Assembly (NCBI GenBank): GCA_937898665.1
Contig: CALEIY010000007.1
Span: 1 to 42,763 of the forward strand
Direction of reading: 5' to 3'
Length of the DNA: 42,763 nt
From: Candidatus Bathyarchaeota archaeon
GTDB taxonomy: Archaea > Thermoproteota > Bathyarchaeia > TCS64 > B23
In this document: positions 30,649 to 39,771 of the stretch, in pieces
How the letters are laid out: every line of letters starts with the position of its first letter
How positions within the stretch are numbered: position 1 is the first letter of the stretch
Position numbers and translations under genes: made by a program
The notes under the pieces: model-generated
The model's database searches: none
The model's input: only the letters and a program-made list of their open reading frames with translations
What the model was told of the DNA's origin: nothing

Positions 30649-32148
30649 TCAGCCCAGCAGCGACCCTATCAAAGGCAGCAGGGAGTCGGTGATAAGCCTC
30701 GGATAGACGCCGAGTATCAGTGATATCGCTGCGAGGATTATGAGGGGCGCCGTCATCACCGGTGGAGCCTCCCTCACCTCCCTCAGCCCCTCTGGGAGAG
30801 GGCCGAAGAAGACTCTGCGTATCATCCACAGCGTATAGCCGACGGTGAGGACGGTCATGATTATGGAGACGGCGGCGAAGACGGCGGCGTCTAGCGATGG
30901 AAGGGAGGAGTCGAAGACGCCTGAGAAGATGAGCCATTTAGACATGAAGCCGGCCGTCGGGGGGACGCCGGCGATGGAGAAGACCCCTATCAAGGCGAGG
31001 GTCGCCGTCAGCGGCATCCTATCGGCGAGGCCGCCCATGTGTTTCATGCTCCTCGTCCCCACCTGAGTTATGAGGATCCCGGCGACGCAGAAGAGGATGC
31101 ACTTTCCCAGCCCATGGCTGACATAGTGAAACATGGCCCCTGAGACGCCGAGGGTTGAGACGCTAGCCATTCCGAGGAAGATGTAGCCCATCTGGCTTAT
31201 GCTGCTATAGGCGAGGAATCTCTTCACATCATCCTGCGCCAGGGCCATTAGGCCTCCGTAGACCATGGTCACCAGGGCCCAGAGGGAGAAGATGAGGGAG
31301 AAGTGGCTGAAGATCGTTGACATGGGCAGCAGCACCAGCCTAGTGGCTGCATAGGCACCTATGCCGATCATCGCGGGGCTCAGCAGAGCTGAGATGGGCG
31401 TCGGAGCCTCTGCGTGGGCGTAGGGAAGCCAGATGTGGAGGCCGAAGACCGCCATCTTGGTGAAGAATCCTATCAGGATGGCCACCGCTATAAGGGGTGC
31501 ATTCGGGCTGGAGGCTACAGCGGGAAGCGCCGAGATCTCAAAGCTCCCCGTGACCCAGTAGGCCGATAGGAGGCCGACGAGGAGGATAACCGCTCCGACA
31601 TGGGTCCAGAGGAAATACATCATCCCTATCCGCTCCCGCTCTCCGTAGCCATAGTTGTTGATGAGGAGCCAGCTTGGGATGAGCATCAGCTCGTAGAAGA
31701 GATAGAACTCGATGAGGTTGGTCGCCATCACCGTTCCCATCATGCCGGCGACGTAGAGCATGTAGAGGGCGTAGTAGTTGGCGTAGTCCGACTTTGAGAA
31801 GTGTTCATGCCCCTCATGCTCCTCCTCAAAGCGATGCTCCATATACCTAACCGAGTAGATGCTGACGAGGAGGGAGAGGAGATTTATGGTTAGGAGCATC
31901 CATATGCTTAGGCCATCGGCCAACAGGCCGAAGGTTAAGGCCGCCCCGGGAGCCCAGGTGTAGCTCTCGAGATGCGATGCGCCTTTCAGAACCTCGTTGA
32001 GGAGGGCTAGGAGGAGTAGAAGCGTGTAGGTGAGGGGTATGGCGGCTGCATATCCACCATATTTACCAGCTCTACGGGCGTAGAGGTAGATGAGGGGAGT
32101 CGACAGCAGGGGGATGAGGAGAACCTGCATGAGGGGATTAGGCATCAT
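30649..32148 (-). CDS. nuoM: complex I-like membrane subunit M (antiporter-like)
   Basis: A 499-residue ion-pumping subunit with about 14 membrane helices. Family motifs: NLIEFYLFYELMLIPSWLLI near 145-165 with the conserved Glu of the proton channel, FTKMAVFGLHIWLPYAHAEAPTPISALLSPAMIGIGAY near 228-265 with the channel Lys and His, and LAYSSISQMGYIFLGM near 315. A His/Glu-rich loop (EEEHEGHEHF, near 110) precedes them. The frame opens at GTG 32157, but GGAGGTG at 32154-32160 spaces properly to ATG 32148. It is the last nuo gene, followed by the ATPase operon. Confidence 0.92.
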   Translation of the reverse strand: MMPNPLMQVLLIPLLSTPLIYLYARRAGKYGGYAAAIPLTYTLLLLLALLNEVLKGASHLESYTWAPGAALTFGLLADGLSIWMLLTINLLSLLVSIYSVRYMEHRFEEEHEGHEHFSKSDYANYYALYMLYVAGMMGTVMATNLIEFYLFYELMLIPSWLLINNYGYGERERIGMMYFLWTHVGAVILLVGLLSAYWVTGSFEISALPAVASSPNAPLIAVAILIGFFTKMAVFGLHIWLPYAHAEAPTPISALLSPAMIGIGAYAATRLVLLPMSTIFSHFSLIFSLWALVTMVYGGLMALAQDDVKRFLAYSSISQMGYIFLGMASVSTLGVSGAMFHYVSHGLGKCILFCVAGILITQVGTRSMKHMGGLADRMPLTATLALIGVFSIAGVPPTAGFMSKWLIFSGVFDSSLPSLDAAVFAAVSIIMTVLTVGYTLWMIRRVFFGPLPEGLREVREAPPVMTAPLIILAAISLILGVYPRLITDSLLPLIGSLLG

Positions 32149-32149
32149 C

Positions 32150-34231
32150 TCAGACACCTCCCATTAGGTAGAGAAGAGTCAGAAGGAGGGCGATGTAGGC
32201 GAGGGCGATGTAGAGCATGTTATAGGAGAGCACACCCGTCTGGAGGCGTTTAACCCTATGGTAGAGGCCGGTGAAGACGGCGGGGACACCCTCGTTTAGA
32301 CCCCTATCGACGACGGCTGACTCGAAGAATTTGAATATGGCATCCTTAAACGCCAATAGGCCGTCGACGAAGATGGCGTAATAGAGGGGGTTGATATACC
32401 AACGGTTCCAGAGGAAGCTGTATATCCCCCTGAGGATCGGCGATGACTCCACAAACTCCTTTGGGTCGATGCGTCGAGCGAGGTAGAAGAGATATCCCGC
32501 GACGCCTCCGAGGAGCAGCATCGCGGCTGAGAGGGAGATGGTTCCTATGGGTGAGGGGGCGGCGACGTGAGAAGGCAGCGGGATCTCCATCTCATGCAGC
32601 ATTAGATGCAGCTTCCCCTCTATGATGTGCTCCGGCGAAAGGGAGGGGGCGACGAGGCCGATGAGGCCTAGGAGGCCGATGACGATGACGAGGGCGTCGA
32701 GGATGGCGATGGGAACCCACATGATGGGGCCTGCCTCATGGATGTGATGCTCCCGCTCCAGCTCCTCCACGTGATGGCTGGGCTCGCCGTAGAAGGTGAG
32801 GGAGATGAATCTGAGGCTGTAGAAGAAGGTCATGGCGGCCGTGATGGCGGCGACGATGAGGAGGGCGTAGGCGAGAGGGCTGCCTGCATAGAGGCAGCTG
32901 AGGAAGACGGCGTCCTTACTCCAGAACCCTGAGAGCGGCGGGACACCTGAGAGGGAGAGGGCGGCTATAAGCATGAGGATATGCGTAATCGGCATCCAGC
33001 GTCTAAGCCCACCCATGTCAAACATGTAGATGGACTCCACGGCGTGGATGGCGCAGCCTGCGCAGAGGAAGAGGGCCGCCTTGAAGAGGGCGTGGCTGAG
33101 GAGGTGGAAGACGCCGCTGGTGAGGCCGGGTAGCAGCGCCCCCTCCCCGAGGCCTGCGACTCCTAGGGCGAGCATCATATACCCTATCTGGCTGATGGTG
33201 GAGTATGCCAGGGCCTTCTTAAGCTCTAGGGCCACCATAGCCTGGGAGGCGGCGAGGAAGGCGGTGAAGGCCCCTATGACGGCGATGGCGGTGAAGAAGG
33301 TGATGGCCTCAGCTATGCCGTGAACCCAGTAGCCTATGTAGAAGATGGGGGAGAGCCTTGCGACGAGGTAGACCCCAGCCTTAACCATCGTGGCGGCGTG
33401 TATAAGCGCCGAGACAGGGGTCGGCCCAGCCATCGCCTCAGGGAGCCACTCATGCAGGGGGAACTGAGCAGACTTCCCTATCGGACCTCCGAGGAGTAGT
33501 AGGGCCGTGAGGGATAGGAGGCCAGGCGTCGCCGCTATGGCTGAGAGCCAGTGGGGAGCCGCCTCGATGAGCTCTAGGAAGTTGAAGGTTCCGGCGTAGT
33601 GGTAGATGATGAAGATGGCTGCCAATAGGAGGACGTCGCCGAAGCCCGTGACGACGAAGGCCTTCATGCCGCAGTGAGACGGCGGATACATCGGCGTCGG
33701 CGGAGGGCCTCCAAGCCAGTTCTCCTTCTCATCTCTATAGTAGAAGCCTATGAGGCCCCAGCTGCACATGCCGACGCCCTCCCAGCCTACGAGGAGCATG
33801 ATGAAGTTGTCGCTGAGGACTAGGAGGAGCATGCTGCCGATGAAGAAGAGGAAGAAGAACCAGTATCGGGTTAGGCAGGGGTCTCCATGCATGTAGCCGA
33901 CGGAGTAGACGACGATGAGGAAGGCGATGAAGGAGACGACGTTGGCGATGATTATGCTCAACGGATCGACGAGCAGCCCCACCTCCAGCGGAGGCTTATC
34001 CGGGAAGGCGATCCAAGTCAGCAGCTTTATGTCCCCGGGATACTCCCCTGAGATGAGCCAGGGTATCATCGAGAATGTAGACAGGACGGCGGCGAAGGCG
34101 AAGAGGACGGCCGCGAGATCCCTGACGCGGTCACCGGCCTTGGCTAACAGGGGCATTAGGAGTGCTCCTGCCATAGGTATCATCCAGGCGAGCCAGGGGC
34201 CGGGATAGGTTGAGATGACCTCTAGACCCAT
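32150..34231 (-). CDS. nuoL: complex I-like membrane subunit L (antiporter-like)
   Basis: A 693-residue, largest antiporter-like subunit. Motifs: SVGYMHGDPCLTRYWFFFLFF near 110-130, LLVGWEGVGMCSWGLIGFYY near 146-165, PLHEWLPEAMAGPTPVSALIHAATMVKAGVYL near 258-290 and LKKALAYSTISQIGYMMLALG near 330-350. A His-rich loop (HHVEELEREHHIHEAG) lies near 485-500. The C-terminal region after 600 includes the final helices and the lateral-helix area. It starts at ATG 34231, 6 bp after nuoN, and its stop overlaps the upstream region of nuoM. Confidence 0.94.
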   Translation of the reverse strand: MGLEVISTYPGPWLAWMIPMAGALLMPLLAKAGDRVRDLAAVLFAFAAVLSTFSMIPWLISGEYPGDIKLLTWIAFPDKPPLEVGLLVDPLSIIIANVVSFIAFLIVVYSVGYMHGDPCLTRYWFFFLFFIGSMLLLVLSDNFIMLLVGWEGVGMCSWGLIGFYYRDEKENWLGGPPPTPMYPPSHCGMKAFVVTGFGDVLLLAAIFIIYHYAGTFNFLELIEAAPHWLSAIAATPGLLSLTALLLLGGPIGKSAQFPLHEWLPEAMAGPTPVSALIHAATMVKAGVYLVARLSPIFYIGYWVHGIAEAITFFTAIAVIGAFTAFLAASQAMVALELKKALAYSTISQIGYMMLALGVAGLGEGALLPGLTSGVFHLLSHALFKAALFLCAGCAIHAVESIYMFDMGGLRRWMPITHILMLIAALSLSGVPPLSGFWSKDAVFLSCLYAGSPLAYALLIVAAITAAMTFFYSLRFISLTFYGEPSHHVEELEREHHIHEAGPIMWVPIAILDALVIVIGLLGLIGLVAPSLSPEHIIEGKLHLMLHEMEIPLPSHVAAPSPIGTISLSAAMLLLGGVAGYLFYLARRIDPKEFVESSPILRGIYSFLWNRWYINPLYYAIFVDGLLAFKDAIFKFFESAVVDRGLNEGVPAVFTGLYHRVKRLQTGVLSYNMLYIALAYIALLLTLLYLMGGV

Positions 34232-34237
34232 TCACCT

Positions 34238-35755
34238 TCACCTCCCAACGACGGCTTGGATATATCTCCCAAGGCCCTCCACCAGCATCCTGGAGGCCGC
34301 ATCGGCGTATCGGATGGCTGGCTGAGGCCAGAGGCCGAGGAGGAGTATGAGGAGGGCCATGAGGAGGTTGACGGCCACCATGAGGGCTGGAGCCTCCTCC
34401 GCCTCGAATTCGCCCTCAGGGGTGGAGATGAAGTTCTTCATCACCCTTAGGTAATAGGCCATGGAGAGGGCGCTGTTCAGGACGCCAGCCACGGCGAGGA
34501 TGGGCATCCCTGCGCCTATGGCGGAGGAGAAGAGGATGAACTTGCTGATGAAGCCATTAGTCGCTGGAACCCCTCCGAGGCCGAGGAGGGAGATGGAGAG
34601 GGAGAGCATCGTATAGGGCATCATCCGGCCAACACCTCTCAGCTTCTCTATATCCCTCATACCGGTTTGATGGGTGATGTTTCCAGCGGCGAGGAATGCC
34701 AGCCCCTTCATCAATGAATGGTTGAGGATGTGGAGCAGCGACCCCATCAATCCATAGGCCGTCCCCGTTGAGAGGCCTATGAGCATATACCCTATCTGGC
34801 TGATGCTGCTGTAGGCTAAAAGCCTCTTCAAGTCGTTCTGGAGCAGGGCCATTATATTGGCCACCGTCATCGTTATGACGGCGAGCGCAGCGAAGACGCT
34901 CCGATAGACGGAGGGGGTGAAGGTGAGGTACGTAACCCTCATCAGGGCGTATAGGCCGGTCTCGATGACTATGCCCGACAGCAGTGCGCTGATGGGGCCT
35001 GGAGCCTCGGGGTGGGCATCCGGAAGCCATGTGTGGAAGGGGACTATGGCCGACTTGACGCCGAAGCCGACGATGAGGGTGGCCAACAGCAACAGCAGCC
35101 AGGGCGACGGCTCCACCCCTCTAAGGCTGGCGGAGAGATATGCGAAGTTGAGGGTTCCGCTCATGCCGTAGATGAGGGACATGCTCAAGAGCAGGAAGGC
35201 GCTTCCAGTGGCGCTCATTATGAGATATTTAAAACCGGCCTCGATGGGCCCCCATCGATACTTGAGGAAGGCGACGAGGACGTAGCTGGAGATGCCCATC
35301 ATCTCCCAGAAGACGAAGAGGGTGAAGAAGTCGCCGGCTAAGGCGACTCCGGTCATCCCAGCCATCATGAGGAGGACGAGTGTATAGAACTCCGTGAGCC
35401 GACTCTCCTCCTCCATATAATGATAGGAGTAGACGACGGCTAGGAAGCCTAAAAGGGCGACGCAGCCAGCCATATAGACGCCGAGGGTGTCGATCTCGAA
35501 ACATCCCGCTAGGGGGGGACTCCCCAGGAGGGAGGAGACGATAACCCGCCCTGGAGAGGCCCTGAGCTCCTGGTAGAGGAGATAGATCGAGATGAGGTTT
35601 AGCGCAGAGAAGGCTATGGCCCAGAGCTCCCTAAGCCTCCTGAGACCCGTCTTCTCAGCTAGGAGGCCGATGAGGGGGAGGGTTCCACCTCCGAGGAGGA
35701 GAACCGCTAGGGGCAGGGGGAGGAACGAGGCCGATAGGGGAGAGATCATCACCAT
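34238..35755 (-). CDS. nuoN: complex I-like antiporter-type subunit, probably NuoN
   Basis: A 505-residue membrane protein with about 14 helices of the proton-translocating Nuo L/M/N family. Motifs: GDFFTLFVFWEMMGISSYVLVAFLK near 140-165, VKSAIVPFHTWLPDAHPEAPGPISALLSG near 233-262, and LAYSSISQIGYMLIGLS near 315. It shares features with MrpD/MbhH-type subunits, so N versus a second M-type subunit is decided mainly by elimination (L and M are clear). It starts at ATG 35755, overlapping nuoK by 7 bp; ATG 35749 gives a TGATG overlap and is equally possible. Confidence 0.8.
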   Translation of the reverse strand: MVMISPLSASFLPLPLAVLLLGGGTLPLIGLLAEKTGLRRLRELWAIAFSALNLISIYLLYQELRASPGRVIVSSLLGSPPLAGCFEIDTLGVYMAGCVALLGFLAVVYSYHYMEEESRLTEFYTLVLLMMAGMTGVALAGDFFTLFVFWEMMGISSYVLVAFLKYRWGPIEAGFKYLIMSATGSAFLLLSMSLIYGMSGTLNFAYLSASLRGVEPSPWLLLLLATLIVGFGVKSAIVPFHTWLPDAHPEAPGPISALLSGIVIETGLYALMRVTYLTFTPSVYRSVFAALAVITMTVANIMALLQNDLKRLLAYSSISQIGYMLIGLSTGTAYGLMGSLLHILNHSLMKGLAFLAAGNITHQTGMRDIEKLRGVGRMMPYTMLSLSISLLGLGGVPATNGFISKFILFSSAIGAGMPILAVAGVLNSALSMAYYLRVMKNFISTPEGEFEAEEAPALMVAVNLLMALLILLLGLWPQPAIRYADAASRMLVEGLGRYIQAVVGR

Positions 35756-36060
35756 CTCAATCGCCTCAACTTTCTCACATCGAGGGTTCCATAATGTTTA
35801 TAGGCGTTGAGGACCATCGCGAGGCCTACGGCGATGACACAGCCGTCGAGGACTATAGCCATCATCACTATGGATTGACCGAGGGGATCTACGAAGCCCG
35901 CTCGGCTGAGGGAGAGGGCGACGAAGTTTAGATTCGCGGCGTTGAAGAGTATCTCCAGGCCGATGAGCATCCTTATCATATCCCTCTTCATCATTAGGCA
36001 TCCCAATCCGATGAGTAGGAGGAGGAAGACCGAGACTAGATAGGGGATAAGGGCATTCAC
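35749..36060 (-). CDS. nuoK: complex I-like subunit K
   Basis: A 103-residue protein with three membrane helices (about 5-22, 27-50 and 60-85). GCLMMKRDMIRMLIGLEILFNAANLNFVALS matches the NuoK signature with its conserved membrane Glu in GLEIL. The start is GTG 36060, overlapping the nuoJ2 stop (GTGA). It lies between nuoJ2 and nuoN and works in the ion-pathway chain linking the quinone site to the antiporter-like subunits. Confidence 0.93.
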   Translation of the reverse strand: MNALIPYLVSVFLLLLIGLGCLMMKRDMIRMLIGLEILFNAANLNFVALSLSRAGFVDPLGQSIVMMAIVLDGCVIAVGLAMVLNAYKHYGTLDVRKLRRLRW

Positions 36061-36344
36061 CTCTCCTCACCTCCAGGCTTTAGGAGGGCTATGCAGCACA
36101 TGATGGCTGCGAGGATGACGAAGGCTTGGGAGAGGAGGTCTAGCATCCTCCAACTCCAGAGGAATCTGCCGACGGCGGATGAAACCTCCTTAAAGGCTCT
36201 CAGGGGTATGAGGCGGCGAGGTAGATCCTCCACGGCGTAGGCTAATAGGGGAAACTCATACTCGACTGTGAACCATGCGAGGATTATCAGTGAGAGGAGG
36301 AGGAAGATGGAGGAGGCGATGTAGAGCTTCACGTCGTCTCTCAT
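36057..36344 (-). CDS. nuoJ2: complex I-like subunit J, C-terminal part
   Basis: A 95-residue protein with hydrophobic segments at about 7-27 and 68-90, separated by a polar loop of about 40 residues containing PRRLIPLRAFKEVSSAVGRFLW. Its place right after the J1 gene and before nuoK, and the QAFVILAAIMCCIALL final helix, mark it as the second half of a split NuoJ, as in the FpoJ1/J2 pair of Methanosarcina. Sequence similarity to J is weak; the assignment rests mostly on position. ATG 36344 overlaps the J1 stop (ATGA). Confidence 0.75.
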   Translation of the reverse strand: MRDDVKLYIASSIFLLLSLIILAWFTVEYEFPLLAYAVEDLPRRLIPLRAFKEVSSAVGRFLWSWRMLDLLSQAFVILAAIMCCIALLKPGGEER

Positions 36345-36580
36345 TCCGCTTCACCTCCCCTCGTTAGGATGACTGTTATGAGGAAGAAGACGACGATGGC
36401 CCCTGCGAAGATGGCGAGCTGGAAGACGGAGACCATGGGGGCGCCCATCATATAGTAGAGGATGCCCAGCGAGACGTTGGTGCAGAGGAGGAAGAGGACG
36501 GCGTAGACGATGTTGGGAACAGAGACGGCTAACAGGGCGGTGATGACGACGATGGCTAGGAGGATGGAAGCCCAGATCAT
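36341..36580 (-). CDS. nuoJ1: complex I-like subunit J, N-terminal part
   Basis: A 79-residue protein with three membrane helices. SVPNIVYAVLFLLCTNVSLGILYYMMGAPMVSVFQLAIFAGAIVVFFLITVILT is the conserved NuoJ core, including the VYAGAIVVLF-like stretch near residues 57-70, where the usual Tyr-Ala is Phe-Ala. Its stop overlaps the J2 start. It begins at ATG 36580, overlapping the nuoI stop (ATGA). Confidence 0.9.
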   Translation of the reverse strand: MIWASILLAIVVITALLAVSVPNIVYAVLFLLCTNVSLGILYYMMGAPMVSVFQLAIFAGAIVVFFLITVILTRGGEAE

Positions 36581-37047
36581 AGCTCCTCCACCACCTCATA
36601 CTTCATCTCTTTATCGGTTAGAACCGGCTTTATACGCCGTTTAAGCATCGGCAGAACCTCCTTTATGTCTGGAACCTCAGCCAGCCGCTCTGGGGAGTAG
36701 ACCAAATCGCTCCGCTTGTAGGCTGAGAACTCGACGAAGTCCGTCATCGTCAATGCGCCCCGGGGACAGGCGTCGACGCAGAGGCCGCAGAGGCTGCAGG
36801 TTCCATAGTCTATCTGTGGATACTTCCCCTCCCGCCCCTCGACGGGGACGAGAACTATGGAGGCGCAGGGGCATATCCTGGCGCAGAGGCCGCAGTGGAT
36901 ACACTTATCGAGATCGAGTCGATGGCGACCCCTGAAGCGCTCGGAGAAGACTAGGCGCTCATCGGGATACTTAACGGTCTGGGAACTCCTCGCCACGTAG
37001 GGGGCGACGACGAGGAAGGGTTTAACCAGCTTCTTGAGGAGGCTCAT
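36577..37047 (-). CDS. nuoI: complex I-like subunit I (2x[4Fe-4S] ferredoxin)
   Basis: A 156-residue ferredoxin-type subunit from ATG 37047. Two CxxCxxCxxxC motifs bind the N6a/N6b clusters: Cys49, 52, 55, 59 (CIHCGLCARICP) and Cys84, 87, 90, 94 (CSLCGLCVDACP). An extra Cys61 follows the first motif. A longer frame to 37119 exists, but it lies inside nuoH and homology starts at MSLLKKLVKP, with an ATGA overlap to the nuoH stop. The C-terminal tail after residue 110 has no cysteines and may contact the missing donor module. Confidence 0.95.
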   Translation of the reverse strand: MSLLKKLVKPFLVVAPYVARSSQTVKYPDERLVFSERFRGRHRLDLDKCIHCGLCARICPCASIVLVPVEGREGKYPQIDYGTCSLCGLCVDACPRGALTMTDFVEFSAYKRSDLVYSPERLAEVPDIKEVLPMLKRRIKPVLTDKEMKYEVVEEL

Positions 37048-38177
37048 ATCATCAACCCCCACTTCAGGATTATAGTTATGAAGAGGTTGAGTAGAGCTAG
37101 GGGCATCAGATAGTTCCATCCCAGCCTCAGCGTCTGATCCAGCCTAAGCCGTGGATAGACCGTTCTGATGAGGACTACTATGACCACGATGACTGCGAGC
37201 TTCAATAACATCCAAAATATATGATCATATAATGGGACTCCGAGGAGGCTGGGGCCGAGGTATCCCCCAAGGTAGAGGACGATGAACAGCAGAGTCCATC
37301 CGAGGAAGCTGACATATTCAGCCATCATGGTGAAGCCGAAGAGAACTCCGCTGAACTCCGTTCTCCAACCTATAACCAGCTCCGTCTCAGCCGTAGGCAC
37401 GTCGAAGGGCGTCCTCTCAGCCTCTAGGATGAGGCCTACGAAGAAGACCAGGAACCCTATGAACTGGGGTATAGCAAACCATAGAGGCCTTTGAGCCTCA
37501 ACGATGTCGACTAGGTCGAGGCTTCCAGCCAGCAGAGCCGTGGCGGCGGCGCAGATGACGAGGGGTATCTCCCCTGAGACGTAGAGATAGGCGGTTCTGA
37601 AGCTTCCGATGATGGTGTACTTATTGTTGGCAGCCCAGCCGGCGAAGATGGGAATCACCGGAGCCAGGCCAGCTATGGCTAGGAAGACAGGTAGGCTTAG
37701 GCCTCCGGCGTCGAAGAGAACCCAATTGCTGTCGAAGGGTATGAGGGTGATGGCCAAAGCCGGAATCGTCGGCAATAGAACCGGAGCGGCGAGGAAGAGG
37801 GCTTTCTCAACATCGTCGGGGATGACGAACTCCTTGAAGAAGAGTTTGAGGAAGTCGGCGATGACCTGAAGCCAGCCTGAACGCTTGCCACAGTAGTAGG
37901 GGCCGATGCGGAGCATGGCCCTGGCGAGGAACTTCCTCTCAAACCAGACGGCTATCATGGCGAAGAGGAGTATGAAGGCCAAGCCAGGTATAACGATGAT
38001 CTGGGCTAAGGGCTTGAAGTTGAACCAGATGAAGTCCCATAGCCATTTAAGGAGCTCCGGAATGAGCGTTGGAAGACTCTTGATGAAGTTTATGACCTGG
38101 AGTGGAGCCTCATGGAGGAGCCATCTAACCAGGCTGAGGATGTAAAGCCAGATCAGGGTGACGACATCCATACGCAT
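37044..38177 (-). CDS. nuoH: complex I-like subunit H
   Basis: A 377-residue membrane subunit with eight or so helices; it forms the floor of the quinone (or methanophenazine-like) site. Signatures: AVWFERKFLARAMLRIGPYYCGKRSGWLQVIADFLKLFFKE near 75-115, GSFRTAYLYVSGEIPLVI near 190-207, and EAERTPFDVPTAETELVIGWRTEFSGVLFGFTMMAEYV near 255-290. ATG 38177 gives a TGATG overlap with the nuoD stop and is preferred over GTG 38180. Confidence 0.96.
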   Translation of the reverse strand: MRMDVVTLIWLYILSLVRWLLHEAPLQVINFIKSLPTLIPELLKWLWDFIWFNFKPLAQIIVIPGLAFILLFAMIAVWFERKFLARAMLRIGPYYCGKRSGWLQVIADFLKLFFKEFVIPDDVEKALFLAAPVLLPTIPALAITLIPFDSNWVLFDAGGLSLPVFLAIAGLAPVIPIFAGWAANNKYTIIGSFRTAYLYVSGEIPLVICAAATALLAGSLDLVDIVEAQRPLWFAIPQFIGFLVFFVGLILEAERTPFDVPTAETELVIGWRTEFSGVLFGFTMMAEYVSFLGWTLLFIVLYLGGYLGPSLLGVPLYDHIFWMLLKLAVIVVIVVLIRTVYPRLRLDQTLRLGWNYLMPLALLNLFITIILKWGLMI

Positions 38178-39295
38178 CACCTATCGCAGTCTAGATACCA
38201 GGGGTCTATGGAGTAGAGGATGACGGGGAGGTCAGCCACCAACACCTTATCCAGCTCGGCGAGTCGCTCGAAGACATACATATTCCTCAGGGTCGGGGAG
38301 TTAATCTTCACCCTGTAAGGCTTCATCCCGCCGTCGGTGAAGATGTGAACCCCAAGCTCACCGCGGGCAGTCTCAACCCTGCTTAGGGCCTCTACGCCAG
38401 GCTTAGACCTTGGGAAGAGGGGAACCTTAGTCCTCACGGGGCCGCCGGGTATCTCATCGGCGATCTGCTCCATGATGTTCAAGCTCTGCTCGATCTCGTG
38501 GAACCTCACCTTCAACCTGGCGAGGCAGTCCCCCTCCTTCTCGGTTATAACCTTGAAGTCGAGGTCTCCATAGGCGGCGTAGGGCTCGTCCCGCCTCACA
38601 TCCATGTCAACCCCTGAACCCCTTAAGACGGGGCCTGTGGCCCCCAGTCTTATGGCGTCTTCACGGCTTAGGATGCCGACGCCTCGATTTCTCATCTCGA
38701 AGAGGGGGTTCTCAACCATCGCATCCCAATAATCCTGAAATCTGCGTCTGAGATATTTGACAGCCCTCTTCACCTCATCTCTAAATCCCTCTGGGAGATC
38801 AGCTCGGACGCCGCCTGGTATGAAGAAGCTGTAGCTCCACCTCGCCCCAGTGAGCTTCTCGAAGAGGTCTAGGAGAACCTCCCTGTCGACGGTTGTCCAG
38901 AGGAAGACCGCTGGGAAATATCCAGTGCACTCAACCTGTAGGCCGAAGGCGTAGAGGTGGCTATTGATCCGGCCCATCTCACATATCAGCGACCTAATCC
39001 ACTTCGCCCTCTCAGGCACCTCTATGCCCAGGGCCTCCTCCACGGCCTGGACGTATCCGAGGGCGATGTTGGCCGTGTCGGCCATCACCATCCGCTCGAT
39101 TGGGACGATGCCCTGGATGAAGGTTCTCTTCTCCAATATCTTCTCAATACCTCTATGCGTGAACCCTATATCGGCTATGATGCGTCTAACAACCTCCCCG
39201 TCGACGTCGATGAGTATGCGGGTCTGACCACTCATGGGGTGCTGAGGACCCCAGCTTATACGCATGACCTCGGGCTTGACCTCGGGCTCCGTCAT
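38177..39295 (-). CDS. nuoD: complex I-like subunit D (49-kDa type)
   Basis: A 372-residue subunit related to the large subunit of [NiFe] hydrogenases. SWGPQHPMSG near residue 12 and GFTHRGIEKILEKRTFIQ near 42-60 are NuoD signatures. The nickel-binding CxxC pairs of hydrogenases are absent at both ends (C-terminal YSIDPWYLDCDR), so this is an oxidoreductase core and not a group 4 hydrogenase. The frame extends to 39349, but ATG 39295 matches the family start and overlaps the nuoC stop (ATGA). Confidence 0.95.
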   Translation of the reverse strand: MTEPEVKPEVMRISWGPQHPMSGQTRILIDVDGEVVRRIIADIGFTHRGIEKILEKRTFIQGIVPIERMVMADTANIALGYVQAVEEALGIEVPERAKWIRSLICEMGRINSHLYAFGLQVECTGYFPAVFLWTTVDREVLLDLFEKLTGARWSYSFFIPGGVRADLPEGFRDEVKRAVKYLRRRFQDYWDAMVENPLFEMRNRGVGILSREDAIRLGATGPVLRGSGVDMDVRRDEPYAAYGDLDFKVITEKEGDCLARLKVRFHEIEQSLNIMEQIADEIPGGPVRTKVPLFPRSKPGVEALSRVETARGELGVHIFTDGGMKPYRVKINSPTLRNMYVFERLAELDKVLVADLPVILYSIDPWYLDCDR

Positions 39296-39771
39296 GGTGT
39301 GACCCCCTCCCCCTTGAAGTCTTTCCTCAGGGGGTAGCCACCCCTCCAATCCGGCGGTAATAGTAGATGTGTCAGGTTTGGATGGCCCTCGAAGTCGATG
39401 CCGAACATCTCCCAGGCCTCCCTCTCATGGAAGCTCATAGCCTCCCAGACCTGCGTCATCGACGGCATCCTGGGGTTATCCCTCGGCAGGTCGACTCTCA
39501 GCATCAACATGAAACGGGACTCAGGGTTCATGAGGTAGTAGATCATCTGCATCCTCCCTTCCTTGATGTAGTCGACAGCCCCAGCTGAGACGGGATGGGT
39601 GAAGCCATATTTGTCCCTTAGAAGCCTTGCGAGTTCCAGGATCTTCTCCCTCTTCGCGACGATGGACACCCGTTTGGATCTATGAATCACAGCCTCCACT
39701 AGGAGCTCCGGATGCTCCCGCTTCAGCTCCTCTACGAGCTCCTCCTCACTCCTTGCCGGCACGGAATCCAC
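39292..39771 (-). CDS. nuoC: complex I-like subunit C (30-kDa type)
   Basis: A 159-residue peripheral-arm subunit. The family signature HEREAWEMFGIDFEGHPNLTHLLLPPDWRGGYPLRKDF is near the C terminus (about 115-155). NuoC and NuoD are separate genes here, not fused as in E. coli. It starts at GTG 39771 (or GTG 39762), overlapping the nuoB 3' end by 26 bp. It is translationally coupled to nuoD. Confidence 0.94.
   Translation of the reverse strand: MDSVPARSEEELVEELKREHPELLVEAVIHRSKRVSIVAKREKILELARLLRDKYGFTHPVSAGAVDYIKEGRMQMIYYLMNPESRFMLMLRVDLPRDNPRMPSMTQVWEAMSFHEREAWEMFGIDFEGHPNLTHLLLPPDWRGGYPLRKDFKGEGVTP

Noticed and set aside
38177-39295. NuoD-like protein as a group 4 [NiFe] hydrogenase large subunit
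   Set aside because: Both nickel-ligand CxxC pairs are missing, so the complex is an oxidoreductase of complex I type.
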